DNA of 64,000 nt from Gerris lacustris (GCA_951217055.1 OX578280.1:44519882-44583881); one strand, 5' to 3'. Shown: positions 37,717 through 48,611, numbered from the stretch's first letter. The notes: generated by a model not told the origin, from the sequence alone. Program-made: numbers and translations.

Positions 37717-37910
37717 GGAACCTATAAAAACAGTAATTACTTCTGTTCTGGTTTGGCGTTGCTGAGTGAAACCATGGTCCTACTACCGACAATATGTCGC
37801 TCAAATCCTTTAGAGATAAGACATGTTTAAATTGATAATGATATCGAAGATTTCTTAGATGTGTATCGTGGCCTTAAAAACATATTTTTGGTTTTTGATT
37901 ATGAATAACT

Positions 37911-38374
37911 AAATTAATTGCCTACAAAACAATTTACACCACCATACTAACATATGGATGTGAATCATGGGGGTTAACCTCAAGAAAAGAGAGTCGTATT
38001 CAAACGGCTGAGATGAGGTTTCTAAGGAAAGTTGCTGGAAAAAACTAGGAAGGATCGCGTTAGAAATACCACGATCCGAGCCTCCATGAACATTGAGCCT
38101 CTCTCAGACAAGATAATGCATGCCCAAATTAGGTGGTTTGGCAACTCTCAAAGAATGGAAGAAGAGAGGTATCCTAAGCAAGTGTTAGAAGCCCTATGTC
38201 AAGGAACTCGGCCGCGAGGACGAAGAAGAACGACTTGGGCTGACAACATCACCTCTCACCTGAGTGCCCGACATACGACATGGTCCAGAGCTGTGGCAAT
38301 TTCTAAAGATAGAGCAGCCTGGAAGTCCTTTTGTAACGCAGGGTAGAAGAGGCCTGGATTATGTAAGTAAGTAA
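37911..38374 (+). pseudogene. 5'-truncated LINE reverse transcriptase C-terminus
   Basis: From 37,917 the frame reads a [15 protein letters not shown] segment and continues to FLRKVAG. It is then broken by one extra A in an A6 run near 38,039-38,044 and resumes one frame over with TRKDRVRN. It continues through the HAQIRWFGNSQRM motif, an RPRGRRRTTWADNI stretch and an AAWKSFCNAG end, with a stop at 38,344-38,346. LTYGCESW, a basic R-I-x-LRK part and RWFG..R- are typical of the C-terminal end of LINE endonuclease-reverse transcriptase polyproteins (RTE- or Jockey-like; clade not settled). The 3' end is a (GTAA)3 run. GATTATGAATAACT (37,897-37,910) and GATTACGAATAACT (38,375-38,388) flank the insertion and differ at one base, a clear target-site duplication. 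About 145 residues remain of an ORF usually near 1,000. Confidence 0.9.
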
Positions 38375-38389
38375 GATTACGAATAACTG

Positions 38390-39497
38390 ATTTTTCGTTA
38401 ATTGGTGAAAAAATAACGTTAAACAATAGAGGGAGGAAGGGGACGAAAAACAACTCGTCTCACTGCGGCACTAAAGATCACCACTAGCGGTTGAAAGGTG
38501 GTTTTTTACTGTAAATTTACTTTTAAAAGAGAGACGTCTTTTTTTATTATTCTTAATAGATTTTTCGTACGAACAACTACTAACAATATTTTACGCTATA
38601 GTATATTAATACATGAAGAAAAATTATAATACAATTTAATAATATTTTTTTGCTCCAAATATATGATGTATTCGGTGAAAATTTGATAAGATCTAAGAAA
38701 TATTTTAATTTAAAAAAATCATAATTATTATTTTTTTCTGCTAGTAGTTTTTTAATGAATTTTCTTTATTTTCTAGTTTGCAAGCACTTTCAGCTTTTTT
38801 TTTTTTCTCAATGTTTACCTTTCTTTTTTACCTTCCTTTCAACTAAAGAAAGGTCGTTGTAATAGCAGAATTAAGGGAAGTATTCAAGTTGAAATCCGTC
38901 TGAATTTCAGAAAAAGCTCGCGGTTCTAGCTGCGGTACTTTGCCTTTGTCTTATACTTCGTGCCCCCCCCCCCCCCCCCCCCCACCCTTCTATCTGCAAG
39001 CTCGTTAAGCGCTTTTTCAGATGTGAGCGGTTCAAAACCTACCCCCACCCCCCGTTAAGCAGCGGCTTGACAAAGTCCCGACTTGGCTTTTCAAAAGCCT
39101 CCCTCTCCCCTTCCTCCAATTAACCTGGCTTCGTTACCAAGTTTTTACCTCACCCCTTAGAAAATAACTTGATAAAATTAAAACAAAAGTCTTTGAAGGA
39201 TTAAATTTCTTGTTAATTTTTTTTTCTTTTTCCTTTTTTTTAAAAAAGAAAAAAAATCTTGCTTTTAAGTGTACAAATTACAATAATTAATAAGTATAAT
39301 GAATAAAACTGATGTTTGTTAAAGCTAGTTGAATTTTGGAAGTTAAGTAAAATTTCAGAAAATAGATTCCTGTTTCCACCAACGATATTTATATGTTGAT
39401 AAAGCAAAACGTGGAGAATAAACTTAGGTATTGCAAATTAAATTGATGAAATGGGTAAAAATAAAGAAAACCGTTGATAATATTAGTGATGGCATAA
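38390..39497. other. stretch without a supported gene
   Basis: Includes a 21-base C run (38,963-38,983) and other poly-C or poly-T tracts near 39,050 and 39,225. Confidence 0.5.
38963..38983. repeat. poly-C run, 21 bases
   Basis: Homopolymer; the minus strand is a G run able to form a G-quadruplex. Confidence 0.95.
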
Positions 39498-40232
39498 TAG
39501 TCCAGGCAAATAAGGAATAATAGGGGAAATAATATATAAAGTTTTGAAACTTTGTGAAAACACTTTTAAGGGGTGTAGTAGTAAGAAACAGTAAAGTTCC
39601 CCCCTCTTAAGGGAGGGCGTCCCCCCCCTCCCCCCTCCTTAAAGTCCAAAATTTACTTATTTTTCACTTTTTACGCAAAACGGTTTATTTTTTGAAGAGA
39701 AGTTTTATTAGCAAAATTATTCCTCACATAATTCTGCACAAAAAAGTTCCTATGCATGTTTGATGTAGGGCATACCGTTTTCGAGATATTGTTGTTGGAT
39801 AGAGATAAAACGTATTTTTGCGAACCAAGATATTTAAAAAACAACACATCCGATTTTAATGAAATTATGATGGTAGGTTATACTTAGCCCACTGTTGATC
39901 CCATATAAGTTTCAACCTTCTGCGCCCATTATTTTATCCTCCACATGCGCACAAACATACATTTATTTAGACCTATATCTTTAAAAGTACTCAACTGATG
40001 ATTATGAAATTTGTATGGTTTGTCGAAAGTAGCCCGCAGATAGCCTCACATTAATTTCAACCGTCTGCGCTCTTTACATTTTCTAAATTGGTTCCCTTTC
40101 TGCCTGTCTGATGATCAATTTTTTGTTTGTCTGTTATGAATTTAAGTATCAATTTATCAAAATGTAAAGAGCGCAGACGGTTGAAATTACTGTGAGGCTA
40201 TCTGCAGGCTTTTTACTAATTTGCCTGGACTA
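39498..40232. mobile_element. 735-bp TIR element with TAA target duplication
   Basis: The ends are 14-bp perfect inverted repeats, TAGTCCAGGCAAAT at the left and its complement at the right. TAA flanks both sides (39,495-39,497 and 40,233-40,235), consistent with a 3-bp target-site duplication. The right part holds family A sequence (39,840-40,092), including AACCGTCTGCGCTCTTTACA, and its inverted copy (40,145-40,212), so the right end is a long hairpin. There is no transposase. It shares the TAGTCCAGG terminus with the 403-bp element at 14,981. The superfamily is unclear; a 3-bp TAA duplication would fit PIF/Harbinger-like elements. Confidence 0.6.
39840..40212 (-). repeat. repeat family A segment, part inverted
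   Basis: ACATCCGATTTTAATGAAAT, AGTTTCAACCTTCTGCGCCC, ACATACATTTATTTAGACCT and GCCCGCAGATAGCCTCA match the middle of family A. The stretch from 40,020 is repeated in inverted orientation up to 40,212. Confidence 0.7.
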
Positions 40233-40606
40233 TAATGATGGTGATTCAGTCAGACCTCAAATCTTACACACAAAAAAATACGTTTTTGAGTTATTATTGT
40301 CGAAATGTCCTGAAAAAAAAAAAAAATCTTTACTATCCTACATTTCTTAATAGGTTTATTTTTGATATCTGATGATTCTGAACTAATACAATGAGAGAAC
40401 AGTAACACGAGTTAGGCAAGTTATGTTTTCTATCACGCACGATTAACGCCGCGTTAATACAGTCGGATTGTTCCCTTTAATAATAAACGTATTACATTAA
40501 GACCGTATATCACTTACGAATTACCCGTATTTGTTAAAATGATAATAGTACCTATATTTTTTTTGGTCAAATATTATACTTATTTTAGTAGGGTAATACT
40601 TTTTTG

Positions 40607-40609
<3 letters not shown>

Positions 40610-40647
<38 letters not shown>
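40610..40647. repeat. poly-G run, 38 bases
   Basis: Longest G homopolymer in the window, about 40 bp upstream of the 5S-like promoter. It could form intramolecular G-quadruplexes. Its length may be uncertain in the assembly. Confidence 0.95.
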
Positions 40648-40648
<1 letters not shown>

Positions 40649-40674
40649 GCTCGAATAGGAGATTGTGGGCTGGC

Positions 40675-40990
40675 CTGTAAATAAAGTTAAGCACTATTGG
40701 GCATGGTTTACCATTGGGATGGGTGACCCCAGAATCTGGGTTCAAGTCCCAGACCAGACCCCTAAACTGGGTGTTTACCCTACAACGCTATATTATTGGG
40801 TAGCTGCTTATGTGAAGTGGCGACTAACTGTTTGCGAATTCCAATTATAAGGTTTATATAGTTGATAGAGCGACACACTAACCCGTTGTCATCCATTTTA
40901 TAAAGTTATATGAGCCCTTTGGCAGGCCTGGGCCCTTCACGGGATTGTTGAGCCACGGATTTAATTATTTTGCTATAGTTATTTTAGTAG
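40675..40990 (+). repeat. SINE with 5S rRNA-like promoter
   Basis: At 40,686-40,728 GTTAAGCACTATTGGGCATG and GATGGGTGACC match the internal control region of animal 5S rRNA (GTTAAGCA, then TGGGC-TGG, then GGATGGGTGACC). Only this 3' half is 5S-like, so it is not a functional 5S gene. GGGTTCAAGTCCCAG (40,738-40,752) follows at once and contains a perfect tRNA-type B box. A body with GTGAAGTGGCGACTAACTG comes next, and the tail GAGCCCTTTGGCAGGCCTGG is shared with 54,345 and 10,519. This fits a 5S-derived SINE (the SINE3 type known in animals), perhaps a 5S/tRNA chimera. Confidence 0.75.
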
Positions 40991-43645
40991 GGTATACCAA
41001 ATTACCGAAGTTGTTAAAATTATATTATCTTTTTTCTGGTTAAATATTATTTATTTTATTAGTAGAAGTAATTATTATGATGGAAATGGTATCTTCTTCT
41101 TTGAAAGATTAAAAATAGTCTAATGAGTATATTTTTGCTTGTATACCAGCCTTGATAATATTTATCTTAATTATGACTAACATTTGTGTATGTTTAGGTC
41201 TCCTTTTTGAATGCGATTTCGATTAATCTACATACTTACGCATTTACAAAAGGGTGAAATAAAAACGTACTTTATTACTAAGGAGGGAACATTGAAACAT
41301 TTGATCATAATGTATATCTTTATATTTGGTCGAATGAATAAAATAATAAAATTATAGTATTTAATTATAAACTCCTAAATTCTTTTGATTAAATATACTA
41401 TTTATTTATTAAGTTATAAATTCTTTTGATCTTAATATTTTTCTCTTTATTTACTTATAATTAAGATTATATATAAAAAGAATTTATTTAACCTGTTATT
41501 TTATACTACCTTTAGTTTGTTGGGACTTTTTTAAAAAAATACGTATAAGTCAGTGTAGAGTGAAAAGGTTTTGTACCAAGGTTTTTAACTCTGAAAAAAA
41601 AAAATGTATTTTAGGATTAAATACTTCAAAAGTGGCCTTGGCACTTTTAAAGGATCCTAAAAAGAATCCTTATCAAGCTTACTGATCTTGATTAATGTCC
41701 TAATTAGGACTCAGAATCCAGAAAAATATTTATCGGGCTAAAGGATCCTAAGGAATATCCTTTTTGAGTTTTGAGATTTTTCACTCAGGCTTATTGATCC
41801 TACTGACCTAAAAAGAAAAAAAAATTAAAAGGATAAGTTGTTAAAAAGGAAAGAAAAAAAAATGCCTAATTGCCTGGGAAAATGGCATAATGAAGTCGAT
41901 TGTCCCAGACTAAGTCGGAGATAAGTCTAAGTCTAAAGGCTTAAGTGAAAAGTAAGGAGGGAAAGCTTCGTTAGCCGTCCATTTTCTCATACATCTACTT
42001 CTTTTCACCCGAAAAGAAAAAAAATGCCTAGAGAGAGGAAAACTCAGGAAAAATACCCCTTTCCGTCATTTTACCAAGAACCAATCTTTTGCACAGAACA
42101 GTGGTCGCTTTCCCAAACCAAAGATTTCCACCCAACCTCCTTTTCACGAAGAAACCGCTTTTCACTTACCCAAAAAAAACTTCTTATTTACCACGAGGAA
42201 TTTTCTTTTCAACAGTTTCTCTTTTTTTCGGGGGGAAAATAGAAAGACTTGAGAAACCACCGCGAAAAATTTCCCACCCATCTAACCCACTTTTTTAAAG
42301 AAAAAAACCCTACCAAGATAGAAAGGGTTAAAGAAAAAAAAAATTAATAAAACCGCAATTTTGCGGGAAAAGATTTTCGGTGTTTTTCGTCGAAGAAGAA
42401 GAAAATTTACTCCTATTCATTTTCAGTAACACTTTTAAAGACCCTCCCTTCTCTTATTGGTGGAAAAACTCGTTTATCCTTAACAGAAGAAATCGGCGTT
42501 TGCAAATTAACAAGATATTGTTATGCTTATTTTATTTCGTGGGATTATTTATTTATTTATTTATTTAATTTTTTTGCTTTTTAACATTCACGTAAGATAA
42601 CTTATTAGTCTTAAATTTTTCTACATTTGGTATTTATTTATTCAATTTTTATTTCACTCAAATTAAAATGTTAATCATCCGGTATTTAAAAAAATATTGT
42701 TTATACATTCCGAATTAATGTAATTTACGTAATGTATTTTTTTCCTCCCCTTTTAATTTTTCCACAACATTTTTTTTTTTAAATATTAATATGTAATGAT
42801 AAAATATGCCTTTATGTAAATAATTGTATAATTTGGATAAACCCGAAATTCTATTCGATGTTTAACATTCCTGCAAATGTTTCTATTAGTTGAGGCAAAA
42901 CTCCAAATTTTTAAAACTTGGCATTCTCTGTCGAAGAGAATTTCACTGGGAAACCTAAGATATATATAGTGAAAATTTACTCTTCCTATCCATTATGGCT
43001 TGTATTATGAAAATGTAAACTATACTTTTAATTAATTATGTACTTGTATTTTATGTTTTTGTTTTTTTTTGTTTTTTTTTTTAAATTCAAAATAGCAATA
43101 ATAATTATAATATTATCCTACTAGTATAAAGAGTGCCTAGAAACCTTTATCTCCTTTATAATCTTTCTATCTCTTCTAGGAATCTGAAATCTAATAAATT
43201 CGAAGAGTGAATTAAATTATTAATCCATTTTATTAAATAATATATTCAGTTGTTTTCTCAAATACTGGTTATTTATTCATTAATACATTTTGTATAATAT
43301 TGTATATTATGTATATCCAATTTCCAGTAAATAAAATTATAAATCCATTTCTAACGAATTTATAAAAAACGACTATTTTTGTGGTTTATTTTCTTTTATT
43401 TCATCCTTTTAAAATGTTCGTTTACTTTTCATTATTTTTTTCGGTTTTATTTTCTCTTCTCGCTTGTACTGGTTTAAATCCCCGGTTGGAAAATTCATTT
43501 TACAAAAGATTTTGAATAATTATTAACCTCCCTCTTTATCTTCCACTTCTACCTGTTTCTAGAAGTGAGGTTTTCCTCATTTTCACACTGTCGAAAAAAC
43601 ATTTTGAAGGAATAAATCAAGTTGTTTGAGAAATGTCGCTATTTT
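40991..43645. other. long AT-rich stretch without a supported gene
   Basis: Open frames of 62-72 residues at 42,024-42,568 lie in purine/pyrimidine-biased sequence and have no recognisable motif. No repeat family was matched. Confidence 0.45.
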
Positions 43646-43649
43646 ACAG

Positions 43650-43668
43650 CCCCCCCCCCCCCCCCCCC
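43650..43668. repeat. poly-C run, 19 bases
   Basis: Homopolymer. Confidence 0.95.
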
Positions 43669-44289
43669 GCACTCACACTCTCATCCACCTCACAAGAAAT
43701 GAGATTGTAAAAATTTTCCTGGAGGGTGTTGCAGGGTTTTTGAAAAGATTTGTACTGAGTGCCTACTTACCCTGCTTTTTGTTGAAGATTTTTACCCTTT
43801 ATTATGATGTTAACTAGCTCTCCTGGATACTAAAGAATCAAAGTTCTTTTCATAATAATTTTGAGTCTGGGGCTACCTCGTACTGACTCAAGTCATACAA
43901 AAGACTTTTTTGTCCTCTTTTAAATTTATGACTTTGAATCCTATTTTTGGTTACCCTTACTTTCTCTCTCATTTTATCAAAAAGTCAAATGGTTTTTAAC
44001 AATAATTAATTTCCAAATTAGTTGTTTCAACTTCAATTTTGTTGAACTTATGGTGAATGAAAATCAAACAGGACCAGACAGACAGAAGTTTTTTTTCTTA
44101 CGCATGCGCCGTTAACGCGCGAGGAAATTACTTATCCTATTGAAAAACCACGAAATATAAACTGCAAACGAAAAAAAAAAAGTTTAATGTTGCTAAACAA
44201 TGAGTCAGGTAATCCTATTTTCAAATATTCAGCGGTGCGTCATGCCAGATTCAAGATTAATCTTCGCAGACTCAGCCAAGACTCAACTA

Positions 44290-44675
44290 TCTGATTATGA
44301 ATCCGGACAAAGAATGTTTGAAAACAATTACGAAATGAATCTGTTACAGTGAATATGTGATAAAGAATCTTTGACAACGAATTCGTACAAAGAATCTGTG
44401 GCAACGAATACGCACAATGAATCCGTGACAACGAATCGTACAAAGAATCAGCGAAATGGAACCGGAAAAGAAATCTGCGACTGTGAAGCCGAACAATGAT
44501 TCTGCGACAACGAATCCGAACAATGAATCTGTGACAACAAATTCGTTCAAAGAATCTATGACAGTGAATCCAGACAAAGAATCTGCTAAAAGGAATCCGA
44601 ATAAAAAATCTGCGACACTGAAGCCGGACAAAGATTCTGCGACAACGAATCTGTGGCAATGATTCCGAACAAATT
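44290..44675 (+). repeat. 27-bp minisatellite, about 14 copies
   Basis: The repeated unit is like CCGAACAATGAATCTGTGAC followed by AACAAAT. In the plus frame from 44,456 it encodes nine-residue units such as PNNDSATTN, PNNESVTTN, PDKESAKRN and PDKDSATTN. In the upstream half the frame is broken by length changes. Copies differ by several bases each. The minus strand is also open over 139 residues because the unit is a multiple of three. I treat it as a minisatellite, not a gene: there is no start context, splice evidence or adjacent domain. A repetitive exon cannot be excluded. Confidence 0.8.
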
Positions 44676-44679
44676 TCCA

Positions 44680-45352
44680 GTACTAGGTTATATCTTCCGC
44701 CCAGTCTTTTTCACTTTTAAAAAATTATTTTTCCTTTCTCTTGTTATATATTCTCATAAGGTGCTCAACTACTCCATTAGGCTTTTCCAATTTCCACCGC
44801 TATATCTGGTCTATCTTTCCTTGCGTTGGAGGGGCACTTTAATATGTTTAATAACCATAACCACAATTACATTAGGAAAAGATCAATTTTGGTTTGGTAC
44901 TAAATTAATAGCGTTTATTCCTATTTTTATTAATAATTAATTTACTATAACTTTAAATGCGCGACTAGGTATAAAATATATATATTTTTTTTAAATCATG
45001 GTCTAAAATCCTAATAAATCTCTAAACTAATTAACTATCCTCTCAATAAATTTCAATGTTTACTTTTTAAATTCGGAACATTTCTTCATTTTTAATCTAC
45101 ATAAAATTGTTCAGATATTTCTACCTATTATACTACAAACTAATTTTATAAATTAAGCATTTTCTAAACCAACATGACTTTTAATAAGCTGTAATTCAAT
45201 TTTTATAAAATGATTCTTCAAAATCATAATTAATATAAGAACACTAATTTTTTTAAATGTTTTTTCTCAATTTTTTTTTTAATTTAAGTGTTTAATTAAA
45301 ATATATTGATTTAAATTTACCTTGAGTTTATTTCATAATAATAAATATTTAA

Positions 45353-45356
<4 letters not shown>
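44680..45356. other. AT-rich stretch, nothing recognised
   Basis: A 95-residue frame at 44,653 starts in the minisatellite and has no recognisable motif. Confidence 0.45.

Positions 45357-45426
<70 letters not shown>
45357..45426. repeat. (TA)n microsatellite, about 70 bp
   Basis: Uninterrupted TA dinucleotides. Confidence 0.97.
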
Positions 45427-45432
<6 letters not shown>

Positions 45433-45700
45433 CTTATATAACATAAACCCACTGTGTACGTTTTCGCTTACTGGAAGTATGCGCCAGTGTTTTTTATCCT
45501 TTTTTGCGAATGTTTGGTGTTCTTCACTGGGTAGTTTGTTTAGAGGAGTTTTTTCACCCCTGTTCACTGTTCTTGTTTTTATTTCATCGCTGAACCAATA
45601 TAATTCGTGAAGTTTTTTTGTTTTGTTTTTCATATTCAGAGGACCGAAGCTAATATTTCGTGAAGAGATAGGGAAGGGAAAGTGTGTGAAAGGAAATCGA

Positions 45701-45706
<6 letters not shown>

Positions 45707-45777
<71 letters not shown>

Positions 45778-45778
45778 G
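45707..45778. repeat. compound (TA)n(TG)n(TA)n microsatellite
   Basis: TA to about 45,738, TG to about 45,762, then TA again. Confidence 0.97.
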
Positions 45779-45898
45779 GTATATGTTTGTACTATATTGT
45801 GATAGGTGGTATTGTAACCACCTGATATTCTTCCCACAACCCCTTCAAACTTTATTGTTTATTTCTGAATATTATTCTCCTCCCTTGTTCTGTAGAAT

Positions 45899-45899
45899 A

Positions 45900-45988
<89 letters not shown>
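45899..45988. repeat. (TA)n microsatellite, about 85 bp
   Basis: TA array with a TGTG interruption near its start. Confidence 0.97.
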
Positions 45989-45992
<4 letters not shown>

Positions 45993-46342
45993 ATGTTAGA
46001 TATAAACCAATCCTCATTGTGTTTGTGCTAAATACTTATTATGCCTGAGGATCCATTCTCTGAGCCTTTTCCATTTCTTCCCCCATTTTCTCTCTCTATT
46101 TTTTTGTATTGTTTGTATTTATTTATTTTTTTCATTTTCCTTTGTATGTTTGTTTATTATTATTTGATCAAAAAAAAAATCATAATAAATAAAAGGCTGT
46201 ATGTTAAGTGCTTATATTATATCCTTTTATTTAACTTGATTGAGAACCTTTCTCGCTTGCCCATAATAGAGGAAAGTTTGCAATCATTATCTTAAAGAAT
46301 TTATTTATTCTACAGATAACTTCGTTTATCAAGTACAAATGA

Positions 46343-46466
46343 AGAGATAGATGGTGTTAGTGTGGGTGGTGGTCTGTGGAGATATTAGTGTGAAGGACCG
46401 CGTTCCGATCAGGGGTCCGGATTAAGGATCTGGGAGGTACGACTACCTGTTTAAAGGGTTTAATAA
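46343..46466 (+). repeat. SINE-like repeat family E, copy 2
   Basis: AGAGATAGATGGTGTTAGTG, GGATTAAGGATCTGG, GGTACGACTACCTG and AAAGGGTTT match 30,206-30,328 in inverted orientation. No tRNA-like box is evident. Confidence 0.75.
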
Positions 46467-46693
46467 GGAACGCACACGAAATAAACTAAAGCTAAAAACT
46501 TAAACTAGTAATTGTAACAAATAAGTCATTGTTATGAGGTTTTAATTGAACAATAAAAGTTCCTCCAGGAACTACGCGGAATTAAAAATGTTGGATGAGA
46601 AAACGTGATTCGTAAATATATCTATAATCTATATGAAAAAATGAAGGCTATACATTACCTACTCAATACACAATACGTAATAGTACATTACGC

Positions 46694-46804
46694 GTCTAGT
46701 GCGGAAAGTAGCATTTTGCATGCGAGTGTGGAGATTCCACCCGAGCGATAGCGAGAGAAGTAAAACCGCACGAGCGAAGCAAAATGCAGTTTTCGCACGA
46801 GTAC
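46694..46804. mobile_element. short hairpin element, about 111 bp
   Basis: The left arm GTCTAGTGCGGAAAGTAGCA and the right arm (TGCAGTTTTCGCACGAGTAC) are inverted copies of about 26 bp ending in GCATTTTGC / GCAAAATGC. The interior has CGAGCGATAGCGAGAG and CGCACGAGCGAAGC. MITE-like; it may belong to a larger element reaching about 47,180, where CCGCACTAGGGCGG occurs. Confidence 0.45.
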
Positions 46805-47318
46805 TTTATCTTTAATTGTTGGATTTTAATAATTAATACAGAATATAATATATAATAAACTTCCTGAATGTAAGTTCGTATTTCGCTTTTGATAAAGATG
46901 ACATTAATTCATTAATAATATTTTGTGCCGAATTAATTATTTCGGGAGGCGCATTATTCTCCTCTTTTCGTCATAATGACATAAATCAATCATTGATTTT
47001 ACTAAAAACTCTATATAAACAGTTACTTTAATTAAACAAACAGCAAATTAGTTTTGTTAAATGTAAACAAACTCGCGAATCATGCGTTAAGGTGAAAAAT
47101 TCTTCTTTTTTACCGCACTAGGGCGGAAAAAAGAGGAATTATGAAACGCGCACGTGCAATGAATACAAGTACGTAAAGAATCACTTCTACGCATCTAAAA
47201 CAGAGATGCAATGTTTATATTTCGTATCAATCGTAGATAAAACCCTTAAATGAATTTTTTCGTCTAGACTATAGTGGTTATAACTAACTTAAGCTTGAGA
47301 GTATTAAGCCAACCCGTC
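46805..47318. other. stretch without a supported gene
   Basis: Contains TTACCGCACTAGGGCGGAAA near 47,112, inverted relative to the left end of the hairpin element; otherwise nothing. Confidence 0.4.
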
Positions 47319-47664
47319 AAGTCCGTTTCTCTAACCACCTCTGGCCGAATCACTCAAGTCTGTATCTCTAACCATTTCTGGCCGAACCACTTAAGTCTTT
47401 TACTTTAACCACCTTTGTCCGAAACACTGAAGTCTGTATCTCTAACCACTTCTGGACAAACCACTCAAGTCCATTTCCCTAACCACCTCTGGCCGAACCA
47501 CTCAAGTCTGTTTCTCTAGCCACCTCTGGCTGAACCACTCAAGTCTGTTTCTCTAACCACCTCTGGCCGAACCTCTCTAGCCACCTCTGGCTGAACCACT
47601 CAAGTCTGTTTCTCTAACCACCTCTGGCCGAACCACTCAAGTCTGTTTCTCTAGCCACCTCTTA
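47319..47664 (+). repeat. 37-bp minisatellite, about 9 copies
   Basis: Units start at 47,319, 47,356, 47,393, 47,430, 47,467, 47,504 and 47,541 and resume at 47,602 and 47,639. Each reads AAGTCTGTTTCTCTAACCAC followed by CTCTGGCCGAACCACTC. The unit near 47,574 lacks its first nine bases. Later copies are more alike than the first four, suggesting expansion at the 3' side. Confidence 0.95.
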
Positions 47665-47669
47665 GTATT

Positions 47670-48120
47670 GATTAGCTACCAAATCCGCAGCTAACAGAGA
47701 GTACTGCTATCTCTCTACATTGATTACTTTTGACTAAAAGTATTTATATTGCTTTTGTTTAAAGGCTTAAAATCTGAAGTTGATCTTATGTTTTACAACT
47801 TAATGCTTCGATAAACTCTTGATTAGATCTTAATTTAAGTTGAGCATGGTCTGCTAAAGTGAAGTTGTAAGTTTAAATCCAGTTGTATTTCTTTCAATTA
47901 AACCGCAAGAAAACAGTACTAAAGTTATTTCGCTCTGAGATCAGGACTGGATTAGGAAAGTATTACTGAATAGAACTTTTATTCTTATTCTTTATATACT
48001 TTTTTCTCTTTCAATCCTTTTTTTTTACGTTCCCATTAAAACAATATTAATTCATTAGGTTATAGCAGAACGGAAGAACGAACACTTAAAACCTTCTTAA
48101 TTTTATGTTTGCTGGATTCT
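47670..48120. other. stretch without a supported gene
   Basis: No supported feature. Confidence 0.5.
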
Positions 48121-48122
48121 TA

Positions 48123-48557
48123 GGCCCAATGCATACAGAACAGGCGACGGGCGGAGGCGAGGCGCGGGCGAGGTGCAGGCGAGGCGTGGGCGAGATGCAG
48201 GCGTGGCGTGGCACAGGCGACTGTAAACGGTCCAATGCACACAGAACAGGCTACAGGCGGAGGCGAGGTGTAGGAGGCACGCTTCTTCAAAATGAGCGAA
48301 GAGGTGAGGAAGAAGCGTGGAGGAGTCGTGCTTTACGCCTCGCCCCCGCCGCGCCACCGACGCGCCCGTCGTCTGCTCTGTGTGCATTGGGCCATGCCAT
48401 AGGTTTACATAGAAGAATCGAGCTTAACGCCTCGCCTGCACCGCGCCTCCGCCCGTTGGTTCCTCTGTGTGCTTTGCCCCATAGGATTACATTTCACGCC
48501 ACGCCTGCACCTCGCCCGTGCCGCGCCTCCGCCCGCTTCTTCTGTGTGCATTAGGCC
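48123..48557. mobile_element. GC-rich Harbinger-like MITE with nested TIRs
   Basis: The ends are inverted repeats, GGCCCAATGCATACAGAA on the left and GGCCTAATGCACACAGAA read from the right. TTA flanks both sides (48,120-48,122 and 48,558-48,560), a 3-bp duplication typical of PIF/Harbinger elements. Further terminus-like copies lie inside: CCAATGCACACAGAACAGGC near 48,231 on plus, and CTCTGTGTGCATTGGGCC near 48,375 and CTCTGTGTGCTTTGCCCC near 48,463 on minus. This indicates nested insertion or internal duplication. The interior is GC-rich with repeated GGCGAGGCG-like units, in sharp contrast to the flanks. Open frames of 149 and 94 residues on opposite strands reflect base composition only. 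Confidence 0.65.
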
Positions 48558-48611
48558 TTACATTTTGTGTAGAAGGAATATTTTATAAATAAAATTTTAC
48601 ATTTACATCTT

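Noticed and set aside
40686..40728. Functional 5S rRNA gene
   Set aside because: Only the internal control region is present; the 5' half and the correct 3' end are missing and the sequence continues into a SINE body.
44240..44659. 139-residue minus-strand frame, rich in Arg, Phe and Ile
   Set aside because: It is the antisense of the 27-bp minisatellite, open only because the unit is a multiple of three.
47319..47664. Regular 37-bp repeats considered as a CRISPR array
   Set aside because: Units are contiguous with no unique spacers, and the context is eukaryotic.
48105..48554. 149-residue plus-strand frame in the GC-rich block
   Set aside because: It lies inside a MITE with inverted ends and TTA duplications; the residues follow from the GGCGAGGCG-type composition.
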